From DATAFO01 sp046728015 (GTDB lineage: Bacteria; Actinomycetota; Thermoleophilia; Solirubrobacterales; 70-9): a stretch of DNA of 9,939 nucleotides. A model generated the notes under the pieces. The model had not been told where the DNA came from. It searched no databases and worked only from the letters and a program-made list of their open reading frames with translations. Shown here piece after piece: positions 1-5,754 of the stretch (the stretch's first letter is position 1; each line of letters begins with the position of its first letter). The position numbers were made by a program, and so were the translations under genes. Location of the stretch: positions 1 to 9,939 of the forward strand of contig JBKPDQ010000053.1 of assembly GCA_046728015.1 (NCBI GenBank). Reading direction: 5' to 3'.

Positions 1-292
1 AGGTTTGGATCCGGTCGGCGGCGTCGACCGATGCCGCGAAGTCCTCGCCGCCCTGCTTCCACAGAGCGTGATACGGGTTCGAAAGGCTGCGGATCGACGT
101 GCCGAGCCACACGTCGGCCATCGCGTCCGCGCCGGTCTCGAGCGCTGGTTGTGCCTCGCTGCCGCATGCGGCGAGCACGGTCGGCACCGCGCCAGCCATG
201 CCGACGCCGAGTGAGCCACGACCCAGGCGCTGCAGGAAGCGCCGGCGGTCGAAGGTGCCCGACGAATTCGTCAGGTCTCCGATCTCACTCAT
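1..292 (-). CDS. Sugar ABC transporter substrate-binding lipoprotein, Tat-exported (partial, N-terminus only)
   Basis: The reading frame starts at ATG 292 on the minus strand and runs off the left edge of the window after 97 codons. The start is preceded by a strong Shine-Dalgarno run (AGGAGGAGG at 294-302). The N-terminus has a twin-arginine motif (DRRRFLQ, residues 15-21), a hydrophobic stretch rich in Gly/Ala/Val, and a lipobox LAAC with Cys43, so export by Tat and lipid anchoring outside the membrane are expected. The mature start (VWLGTSIRSLSNPYHALW, then GG and EDFA) resembles periplasmic-binding-protein type 1 sugar receptors of the RbsB kind, which feed ribose/xylose-type ABC importers. 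The family call rests on about 50 mature residues. The gene lies directly behind a broken GntR/UTRA regulator on the same strand, a normal partner of sugar ABC operons. Whether the rest of the gene is intact cannot be seen. Confidence 0.8.
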   Translation of the reverse strand, partial: MSEIGDLTNSSGTFDRRRFLQRLGRGSLGVGMAGAVPTVLAACGSEAQPALETGADAMADVWLGTSIRSLSNPYHALWKQGGEDFAASVDAADRIQT

Positions 293-293
293 G

Positions 294-302
294 CCTCCTC
301 CT
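294..302 (-). promoter_or_regulatory. Strong ribosome binding site of the left-edge lipoprotein gene
   Basis: On the minus strand AGGAGGAGG ends one base before ATG 292. It is one of the best anti-16S matches in the window and fixes the start of the partial lipoprotein gene. Confidence 0.7.
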
Positions 303-382
303 GTGACCTCATCGCTGTCCGCTGGCGTCAAGCTCGGTGCCGCCGAGCGCGGGCGCGGCGCGATCGGGCTCTCCGGCCTGCA

Positions 383-671
383 CCGTCGGCGGGGAAGGTG
401 GTGGAGGTACTTGTAACCGGCGGGCTGGTGTACGCCCTCCACGTACTCCACCGGCACCTGGCGCTCCCCGTAGGTGAGACGGCGCGGCCTCACGGACCGT
501 CGCGCACGAGACGCCGAACGTCTCCTTGAGCTCGCGCTCCGTCCCGAGCGCGGCGCCCTCGCCGACGCGCCCGCTCAGGACGCGCTCGCGTAGCCGCGGG
601 TAGAGCTGCTGGGGGAGCGGCACGAAGCTGGCGCGGTCCAAGCGACACCCAGGTTCACCTCCGCGGGACAT
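383..671 (-). pseudogene. GntR/UTRA-family transcriptional regulator remnant with internal deletion
   Basis: Reading from ATG 671 (a later TTG is also possible), the minus strand encodes a GntR winged-helix head: QQLYPRLRERVLSGRVGEG, then LGTERELKETFGVSCATVRE. This matches the usual family pattern of a YxxLRxxILSG helix, a TERELAxxFGVSxxTVREA recognition helix and then a wing. Directly after this, in a different frame, comes RRLTYGERQVPVEYVEG followed by a YKY motif (about 481-383), which looks like the C-terminal strand region of a UTRA effector domain. Most of the wing, linker and UTRA domain (roughly 120-150 residues of a normal ~240) is missing, so this is a deletion pseudogene. The UTRA-frame tail has no stop and runs in frame into the downstream lipoprotein. 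An intact copy would be expected to repress the adjacent sugar ABC genes in response to a sugar phosphate. The two domain assignments are from pattern recognition. Confidence 0.7.
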
Positions 672-683
672 CTGGCACGGACA

Positions 684-712
684 ATAGGACGCGTTCGCAC
701 GTACCTTGTCAA
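684..712 (-). promoter_or_regulatory. Candidate sigma-70-type promoter upstream of the GntR remnant
   Basis: On the minus strand a perfect -35 hexamer TTGACA (707-712) is followed after 17 bp by TCCTAT (684-689), a weak -10 match. It lies just upstream of the GntR start region and may have driven the regulator and now the lipoprotein behind it. The -35 and spacing are good; the -10 is only 3 of 6. Confidence 0.4.
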
Positions 713-1066
713 GAACGTCCGAGCTAGATCGGGGACGCGCCGCATCCCGCAACCGCTGGCCGCAACAGCCCTCGGCGTGCTGCGCACGGCGGAGCTGATC
801 GAAGCCGCTATCCCGTACCAACGCCGAGCGCGGGTGCACGAGGGCATGATCGCGACGCCACGAGCTCGCCGCGTTACCCAGACGCAGGCCTGCTCGCGCG
901 CTTCTCCCCCACGTCGGCGCGAAGTAGCCTCTTTGGGGACCGGTTCTTGTTCGCGACCGAGGCAACCGCCGTCCGCGACGGGCGGAACCCTCATCAATGT
1001 GGCGAAGGACGCGCACACCAATCCCCCCGACGTTCGCGCGTCGCGAACGGCGCGTTTCGCAGAGTC
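713..1066. other. Region without a recognisable gene between two pseudogenes
   Basis: About 350 bases with no open frame that I recognise as coding. Short stretches look protein-like on the plus strand (for example LGVLRTAELIEAA near 778-816 and SSLFGDRFLFATEATAV near 929-979), but they are in different frames and broken. It is probably the decayed regulatory space between the divergent GntR and lipoprotein genes, perhaps with further gene debris. I can support no function. Confidence 0.4.
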
Positions 1067-1337
1067 ATGAGAGCCGAAGGAAGGGCGCGCTACCTTGATC
1101 GCGGTTCTGCTCGCGATTGTGGCTGCGGTCATGGTCGGCGGTTGAGACGGCGACGGTAAGGGCAGTGCGTCGAGCCGTGCGGCTCGATCAACATCGCGAT
1201 CGTCGGCCCCCAGATGCAGGACCTCGTCCATCGCACGCCGTCGTCGTTCACCGGCAAGAGCGAGATCAGGGTGAACCACAGAACATCGCGTCCCGCGTCG
1301 GGCAGTGACCCGACCCGCGACGGAAGCCCAGCGGCAC
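1067..1337 (+). pseudogene. Family 1 extracellular solute-binding lipoprotein remnant (MalE-like)
   Basis: Pieces of an ABC sugar-binding lipoprotein can be followed across frames. ATG 1067 opens an Arg-rich start. A one-base shift then gives TLIAVLLAIVAAVMVGG (1092-1142), a typical signal peptide h-region and lipobox in which the expected Cys codon is TGA (1143-1145). After an Asp/Gly/Lys/Ser linker the frame shifts again to INIAIVGPQMQDLV and FTGKSEIRVN (about 1187-1276), the usual start of a mature family 1 binding protein (compare IAxVxxPQMxD...FTxKTGIKVN). A return to the first frame gives RRAVTRPATEAQ (about 1296-1331), resembling LRxxVTxDxATxxGQ. Homology then fades, so only about the first 90 of roughly 420 residues remain. 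The stop, at least two frameshifts and the truncation make it nonfunctional. It probably belonged to the same decayed sugar-uptake locus as the GntR remnant. Confidence 0.6.
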
Positions 1338-1395
1338 GCCTTGCCGCGGGCCTTGCGGCGGAGGAGAATCCACCCGCATCCACTCAGGTCTGGCC

Positions 1396-3756
1396 GTGCA
1401 GCCGCGATACATCGCACGAGTAGCGCTGTTCCTTGCGCTGACCGTCGTGGGTTCCATCATCGCCCGCGTGCTCGCCGAGCGCGACCTGCGACGCGACTCC
1501 GACCGTCGCGCTGAGGTCGCGGCGGTGCAGATCCATGGCCGCATCGCCCAGGCCGCATCCCTTACCGAGAGCCTGCGCCGGTTCATGCTAGATGCCAGGA
1601 GTACCGGCGTTACGAGCGACCAATTCGCGAAAAACGCACTGAGGTGGCTGGGCCCGGCGAGCTTCTCGGCCGCCGCATGGGTCGAGCAGGTTCCCCATTC
1701 GCGGCGTGCGGCGTACGAGCGGCGTATCGGGCAGGCCATCGTGACGCCCGACGCGCGCTACGGGGTGGTGCCCCTCGGATCGCGCTCCTCCTATCTGCCG
1801 GCGACGCTGGCCACTGGCTTTCCTCCGATGGCCGTGCCCGGGATCGATCTGAGTAGCGCACCTGGGATGGCCGCGGCGCTCAGTCGTGCGACCCGCCTTG
1901 ATGGCGTAGTCGCGACCCCGATGGAATCCCCGAGAACCGGCACGCGCGGGCTCTTTCTCGTCGCGCCCGCGCCCAATCTCATCGGACAGGTCCTGCGCCC
2001 GGGATACGTGACGGTCTTCGTATCGGACCTCGGGCTGCGTGCGGCAGCGACGGGTGTGCAGGCGGTGCAGGTCAGGGCCGCCGGTGGTTCGGCGCAAGCC
2101 CGTGATCGCGGCGAAACGTCCACCACGTCGTTCACGGCAGCAGGCCAGCGATTCACCGTCGTCGTGCCTCGGGAGCCGGTCCAGGGTGCTGCGGCAGTCC
2201 TGCCTTGGGTCATCCTGGTCGGCGGCCTCCTCGTCGTCGCGCTCGGCGTCGCGCTCATGCTCAACGCGGCGCGACGAGCCAGAACCCAGGAGGAGCTTGA
2301 CCGCGTCTTCACTCTGTCGCAGGACTTGATCGCGGTTGCCGACTTCGACGGACGGTTCAGGCGTGTGAACCCGGCCGCCGAGGAGATTCTCGGCTACACC
2401 GAGGAAGAACTCCTCGCGCGCCCGTACATCGATTTCGTCCATCCGGCCGACCGGGACAGCACGGCGGCGGAGGCGGACGCCATCGCTCGGGGAAAGCCGA
2501 CGGTGTCGTTCGAGAACCGTTACGTCCGCAAGGACGGCTCGGTCAGGGTGCTCGACTGGACGACGACGCCAGACGTCGAGAACGGGCTCATGTACGCAAT
2601 GGCTCGCGACGTGACCGAGCGCCGCAATGCCGAGGCAAAGGCAAAGCGACTCGCAGACGAACAGGCGGCGCTGCGGCGCGTGGCGACGATGGTCGCTCGT
2701 GGACGCCCGGCAGAGGAGGTGTTCGCGAAAGTCGCCGAGGAGGTGGCGCTGCTGCTCGGCCTCGAGGTCGCAGCGGTCCGGCGCTTCGAACCCGATGGAT
2801 GGGGCACGATCGTCGGACGCTGGGGCGATGCGGGCGACGCGTACCGGGTCGGCGCCCGCATCAAGCAGGAAGGCGAGAGCGTCACGACGGTCGTGTATCG
2901 GACCGGGCGGTCTGTGCGGTTCGACGACTACGAGCGAGCCGGCTCGATCCCCGCCGACCTGCGAAAGCTCGGAGTGCGGGCCGCCGTCGCGAGCCCGATC
3001 GTCGTGGACGGGCGTCTGTGGGGGGCGATCGCGGCCGGAACCTCCCGGGCGGAGCCGATGCCCGCTGACGCGGAGTCGCGGATCGCGGACTTCACCGAGC
3101 TCGTGGCTGCCTCGATCTCGAACGTCCAAGCGCGGTCGGATCTCGCCGCGTCCGGGGCACGGATCGTCGCCGCCGCCGACCAGGAGCGCCGCCGCGTGGT
3201 GCGCGATCTGCACGACGGCGCGCAACAGCGGCTGGTGCACACGATCGTCACGCTCAAGCTCGCTCAGCAAGCGCTCCAAGCGAGCGACGAAAAGGCACCG
3301 TCGCTCGTCGGCGAGGCGCTCGAGCACGCGAGGCAGGGCAATACGGAGCTGCGGGAGCTGGCCCACGGCATCCTTCCCTCGGCGCTCACGCGCGGCGGTC
3401 TGCAGGCGGGCATCCGCGCGGTCCTGTCACGCCTCGACCTGCCGGTGGACCTGGATGTACCAGCCGAGCGGTTTCCGCCGGAGATCGAGGCGAGTGCGTA
3501 CTTCATCGTGGCCGAGGCGCTCACCAACGTCGTCAAGCACGCGCACGCCGAGCACGCCGAGGTGAGCGCGTTCGTCAAAGACGGGACGCTGCGCGTCGAG
3601 ATTCGCGACGACGGGATCGGCGGCGCCGATCCCGACGGTCAGGGGCTCGTCGGGATAGGCGACCGAGTGACCGCGCTCGGCGGCCGGCTCGACATCGACA
3701 GCCCACCCGGCGGCGGCACGCGCCTTGCCGCCACACTGCCGCTACACGCAAGCTAG
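1396..3756 (+). CDS. Membrane-bound sensor histidine kinase, CHASE-PAS-GAF-HisKA_3-HATPase_c
   Basis: A 786-residue two-component sensor kinase. A first membrane helix (about residues 6-24) is followed by a CHASE-type extracellular sensor domain (about 40-250, with AAWVEQVPHSRRAAYERR), a second helix (about 266-289), a PAS domain (about 301-410, LIAVADFDGRFRRVNPAAEE and RKDGSVRVLDW), a GAF domain (about 424-582), a HisKA_3 dimerisation domain with phospho-acceptor His606 in ERRRVVRDLHDGAQQRL, and a C-terminal ATPase with N-box Asn711 (EALTNVVKHA) and G1 box DDGIGG at 738-743. All core catalytic motifs are present, so it should be active. HisKA_3 kinases normally phosphorylate NarL/LuxR-type response regulators, but none is encoded in the window. 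The start is GTG 1396, chosen because it precedes the first membrane helix directly; the ribosome site is weak (AGGT at 1387-1390). The ligand is unknown. The gene sits between pseudogene debris and an IS remnant. Confidence 0.93.
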   Translation: MQPRYIARVALFLALTVVGSIIARVLAERDLRRDSDRRAEVAAVQIHGRIAQAASLTESLRRFMLDARSTGVTSDQFAKNALRWLGPASFSAAAWVEQVPHSRRAAYERRIGQAIVTPDARYGVVPLGSRSSYLPATLATGFPPMAVPGIDLSSAPGMAAALSRATRLDGVVATPMESPRTGTRGLFLVAPAPNLIGQVLRPGYVTVFVSDLGLRAAATGVQAVQVRAAGGSAQARDRGETSTTSFTAAGQRFTVVVPREPVQGAAAVLPWVILVGGLLVVALGVALMLNAARRARTQEELDRVFTLSQDLIAVADFDGRFRRVNPAAEEILGYTEEELLARPYIDFVHPADRDSTAAEADAIARGKPTVSFENRYVRKDGSVRVLDWTTTPDVENGLMYAMARDVTERRNAEAKAKRLADEQAALRRVATMVARGRPAEEVFAKVAEEVALLLGLEVAAVRRFEPDGWGTIVGRWGDAGDAYRVGARIKQEGESVTTVVYRTGRSVRFDDYERAGSIPADLRKLGVRAAVASPIVVDGRLWGAIAAGTSRAEPMPADAESRIADFTELVAASISNVQARSDLAASGARIVAAADQERRRVVRDLHDGAQQRLVHTIVTLKLAQQALQASDEKAPSLVGEALEHARQGNTELRELAHGILPSALTRGGLQAGIRAVLSRLDLPVDLDVPAERFPPEIEASAYFIVAEALTNVVKHAHAEHAEVSAFVKDGTLRVEIRDDGIGGADPDGQGLVGIGDRVTALGGRLDIDSPPGGGTRLAATLPLHAS

Positions 3757-3767
3757 CGCGACTAGCT
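3751..3767. other. Short perfect inverted repeat over the kinase stop codon
   Basis: AGCTAG, five-base loop CGCGA, CTAGCT. The left arm contains the TAG stop of the kinase gene. Six base pairs without a T-tract make a weak terminator candidate; no other role is visible. Confidence 0.3.
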
Positions 3768-3807
3768 GACCTGCCCGGGGAGGTTGTACGCGGCTGAGGC
3801 GGTTCGT

Positions 3808-3866
3808 CCGGGCCGCTCCTGAGAGTTGTGGGTCCTGCCAGGGATCCCAACCACAGGAGGGCCCGG
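3808..3866 (+). promoter_or_regulatory. Hairpin burying the transposase ribosome binding site
   Basis: CCGGGCC (3808-3814) pairs with GGCCCGG (3860-3866), and CTCCTG (3816-3821) pairs with CAGGAG (3854-3859), separated by one bulged G. An inner helix TGGGTCC/GGATCCCA (3829-3835 with 3842-3849, one bulge) closes on loop TGCCAG. The right arm contains the Shine-Dalgarno AGGAGG (3855-3860) and ends at the base before ATG 3867. IS elements commonly use such structures to block translation from transcripts that read in from outside. That role is inferred; the pairing is seen directly. Confidence 0.6.
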
Positions 3867-4516
3867 ATGGGTCAGCACCTTAGGGGCAAGCTCGGACCGG
3901 CGGGTCGGATCGAGCTGGCTCGTCTTCAAGTTGATCTGGGATGGTCCGAGAGGGCGGCGGCAGCCGCTCTGTCGGTCTCGTCCCGCACTGCGCGCGGGTG
4001 GAAGCAGCGCCGGTTGACCGCGACGGCGGCGGAGCTCGCGACGGGCGCGTGGGCGTTGGATCGCTCGTCACGACCGCACCGATCGCCGGCCAGAACGTCC
4101 GCGGAGATTGAGCGGCGGATCTCTGCCGAGCGCGAGCGCACCGGCTGGGGGCCGAGGTTGATCGCCGGCACGACTGGGATCGCGCACTCGACCGTCCACG
4201 CGATCCTGCGTCGCCACGGCCTCTCGCGCATGCCCAGGACGCCGCGCGAGGCGGTCGTCCGGTTTGAGTGGCCGTGCCCGGGTGATCTGCTGCAGATGGA
4301 CACCAAGCGCTTCGGGCGTTTCATGCGGCCCGGGCACCGGGTGACCGGCGTCCGCGATCACACCGGCGCCGACAAGCGCAATGGCCCTGGTTGGGAGTTC
4401 TGTCACTCGGTCATCGACGACCACAGCCGGCTGGCCTACACGGAAGCGGCACTCTCGGCGCCGGCTGCCGGGAGTTGCGCTCGCATGGGAACGCGACACG
4501 GTGTTGCGGTCCATGT
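3867..4516 (+). pseudogene. IS481-family transposase, truncated
   Basis: Start ATG 3867 has AGGAGG seven bases upstream; an upstream GTG at 3828 is in frame but lies inside the hairpin. The product begins with a helix-turn-helix region (about residues 10-55, with AAAALSVSSRTARGWKQRR). An RSSRPHRSP linker and a second HTH-like segment (GTTGIAHSTVHAILRRHGLSR) follow, both typical of IS481. The DDE catalytic fold then starts: LLQMDTKRFGR supplies the first Asp (D145) and SVIDDHSRLAY the second (D184). The frame loses similarity after about residue 204 (4478). A neighbouring frame continues with LAWERDTVLRSM, which suggests a frameshift near 4480. The third catalytic residue (Glu) and the C-terminus are absent. 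The open frame runs on to a stop at 4685, antisense to the methyltransferase, but that part is not transposase. Inactive. Confidence 0.78.
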
Positions 4517-5050
4517 TCATCCGCCCTGGGGCCGCCCCATCGCGCAGACCACGGGGACCGGGCGCAGGTCCTCGACCAGCACCCTGTCGACGGAGAATCC
4601 GCCCTCGCGTAGCCGGTCGGCCAGCTCGTTCGCGAGCTCCCGGGCTCGCTCCGGCGCGGAGTGGCGCGCGTCCCAGAAGAGGTAGACGGCCCCATCCCGG
4701 GCGAGGTGCTCACGGACGGCACCGAGCGCCGCCTCCGGCTGCTGCCAGAAGGGAGCGACGTTGAAGGCGAAGACCTTGTCGAAGCGCCGATCGCCGAGGT
4801 ACGCGTCCTCCAGCGCGATGGCCTCGAGCACAGCCCTGCCCGCGTCGACGTGCTCGCGGTTCCTCCGTGTGGCCATCTCGATCATCTTGGGCGAGCGGTC
4901 GATCGCGGTGATCGTTCCCGTCGTCAGCCTCTCGCAGACCAGGGAGACCGCGACGCCGTGGCCGCAGCCGACCTCGAGCAGGCGGTCGGTCGGGCGGACC
5001 TCCAGAGTGTCGACCGCCCAGACGAACCGCTCCGATGCTTTGCCCGCCAT
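4517..5050 (-). CDS. Class I SAM-dependent methyltransferase
   Basis: A 177-residue protein that should transfer a methyl group from S-adenosylmethionine to an unknown small molecule in the cytoplasm. Motif I is clear (LLEVGCGHGVAVSLV, residues 24-38), the acidic end of strand 2 is ITAIDRSPKM with Asp51, and later strands are visible as FDKVFAFNV, GAVYLFW and a C-terminal VLVEDLRPVPVVCAMGRP. The length is short but complete for a minimal Rossmann-fold methyltransferase (UbiE/Methyltransf_11/25 type). No lid or substrate-specificity domain is seen, so the substrate cannot be named. Start ATG 5050 has no obvious ribosome site. The start is only 25 bp from the divergent reductase start at 5076, so the 5' untranslated region must be very short or absent unless the promoter lies inside that gene. 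Its stop codon lies at the truncation point of the IS481 remnant. Confidence 0.85.
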   Translation of the reverse strand: MAGKASERFVWAVDTLEVRPTDRLLEVGCGHGVAVSLVCERLTTGTITAIDRSPKMIEMATRRNREHVDAGRAVLEAIALEDAYLGDRRFDKVFAFNVAPFWQQPEAALGAVREHLARDGAVYLFWDARHSAPERARELANELADRLREGGFSVDRVLVEDLRPVPVVCAMGRPQGG

Positions 5051-5060
5051 GCCCGAGCAA

Positions 5061-5066
5061 TAGCAT
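5061..5066 (+). promoter_or_regulatory. Candidate -10 element for leaderless expression of the reductase at 5076
   Basis: TAGCAT fits the actinobacterial TANNNT -10 pattern and lies 9 nt before the GTG start at 5076. The gene has no Shine-Dalgarno, so a transcript starting at or just before the GTG would be leaderless. A similar hexamer at the same distance precedes the VOC gene at 7146. This is a pattern match only; a weak -35 (TTTGCC at 5039-5044) is all that can be added. Confidence 0.3.
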
Positions 5067-5075
5067 CACGCGCCG

Positions 5076-5648
5076 GTGAAGCCCAGGCTGATCTACTCGA
5101 TGAGCGTCTCAGTGGACGGCTTTATCGCCGACCGCGACGGCGCGTTCGGGTGGACGGCCCCCAGCGAGGAGCTGTTTCGTTTCCATCTCGCGCAGGTGGG
5201 CGACCTCGGGGGCTATCTGTTGGGCCGCAGGCTCTACGAGACGATGCTGGTGTGGGAGACGGACCCGTCGACGCGCGACAACGAGCTCCGGGCCGCGTTC
5301 GCGGACGTCTGGTGCGCTCTCCCGAAGGTCGTCTTCAGCCACACGCTCGACAGCGTTCAGGGCAACGCCCGGCTCGCCGAGGCGTCGGTGGCCGGGGAGG
5401 TCGCTGCGGCGCTCGGCGCGACCGACAAGGACGTCTCGATCGGCGGCACCGGCCTGGCCGCGCAGGCGATTGAGCTCGGTCTCGTCGACGAGCTGCGCAT
5501 GTTCCGCTATCCGGTCGTCGTCGGTGGCGGCACGCCGTTCCTGCCGCCGGTCACCGAAGACGTCCCGCTGGACCTGATCGAGACCAGGACGTTCGGCTCG
5601 CGTGTGATCTACGAGCGCTACGGCCGCGCCCGCGACGAGTCGGACTGA
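5076..5648 (+). CDS. RibD C-terminal/dihydrofolate reductase-like protein (paralog 1)
   Basis: A 190-residue protein of the stand-alone RibD_C family (YyaP/YwjB type), which has the dihydrofolate reductase fold and is expected to use NAD(P)H to reduce an unidentified small molecule. Family motifs in order: first strand with the substrate-side loop YSMSVSVDGFIADRDG (residues 7-22), LLGRRLYETM for the cofactor helix, LPKVVFSHTLD, DVSIGGTGLAAQAIELGLVDEL with the Gly-rich cofactor loop, and VVVGGGTPFL. The fold looks complete. It is not proof of folate activity, since members of this family are annotated as DHFR by fold only. Start GTG 5076 is chosen because no upstream start fits before the divergent methyltransferase at 5050. 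The gene ends in a hairpin that overlaps its stop. Two further paralogs lie at 7469-8628 on the other strand. Confidence 0.88.
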   Translation: MKPRLIYSMSVSVDGFIADRDGAFGWTAPSEELFRFHLAQVGDLGGYLLGRRLYETMLVWETDPSTRDNELRAAFADVWCALPKVVFSHTLDSVQGNARLAEASVAGEVAAALGATDKDVSIGGTGLAAQAIELGLVDELRMFRYPVVVGGGTPFLPPVTEDVPLDLIETRTFGSRVIYERYGRARDESD

Positions 5649-5664
5649 TACCGCAGTCCGAGTC
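5637..5664 (+). terminator. Hairpin terminator overlapping the reductase 1 stop codon
   Basis: GAGTCGGACTG (5637-5647) and CAGTCCGAGTC (5654-5664) form an 11-position stem with one mismatch around a six-base loop. The TGA stop (5646-5648) lies in the stem. There is no T-tract, which is common for high-GC actinobacterial terminators. It separates the plus-strand reductase from the convergent sigma-factor gene. Confidence 0.55.
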
Positions 5665-5714
5665 ATCCCGCCCCTGCGGCCGACCCAGAGGAGCGGAAGT
5701 CCGCGCAGGTCCGG

Positions 5715-5745
5715 CGGAGTGTCGCTTTGCGCGAGGCCAATAGCC
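5715..5745 (+). repeat. Copy 1 of a ~31-bp direct repeat flanking the VOC-sigma gene
   Basis: The copy reads CGGAGTGTCGC, then TT, then TGCGCGA, then a GCCAATAGCC tail. It shares 11 and 7 identical bases and the GCC(A)ATAGCC tail with the copy at 7194-7225, in the same orientation. It lies 9 bp beyond the stop codon of the sigma-factor frame. Confidence 0.7.
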
Positions 5746-5754
5746 ACGGCTCGC

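Larger units (their letters stand above)
3785..4516 (+). mobile_element. Truncated IS481-family insertion sequence (left part)
   Basis: The element is recognised by its transposase. The 3' part of the transposase, the right inverted repeat and any target duplication are missing; homology stops at about 4510, where the methyltransferase gene on the other strand begins to occupy the sequence. The left end is uncertain: IS481 elements usually begin TGT, and TGTACGCGG at 3785 is a plausible tip, but with no right end it cannot be confirmed. The upstream leader contains a strong hairpin over the transposase start. The remnant cannot transpose by itself. Confidence 0.65.

Noticed and set aside
309..1016. 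Minus-strand 235-codon frame as an intact regulator
   Set aside because: Only the middle part (about 525-640) is GntR-like. The N-terminal 115 codons and the last 60 lack family similarity, so it is the frame of a pseudogene.
575..1417. Minus-strand open frame of 280 codons over the pseudogene region
   Set aside because: It crosses the GntR head in the wrong frame and the binding-protein remnant on the opposite strand, and its composition is Arg/Ser/Ala-rich without motifs.
1588..3366. Long minus-strand open frame (592 codons) opposite the sensor kinase
   Set aside because: It is antisense to a gene with clear domain motifs, is Arg/Pro-rich and shows no recognisable motif; long antisense frames are common in high-GC DNA.
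4661..5473. Plus-strand 270-codon frame
   Set aside because: Antisense to the methyltransferase and then out of frame with reductase 1; both of those have clear motifs.
5693..5704. Short inverted repeat GCGGAAGTCCGC as a terminator for the sigma-factor gene
   Set aside because: Four paired bases around a four-base loop are too weak to support a terminator call.
5109..5747. Minus-strand 212-codon frame opposite reductase 1
   Set aside because: Antisense to a clear RibD_C protein; lacks motifs and a ribosome site.
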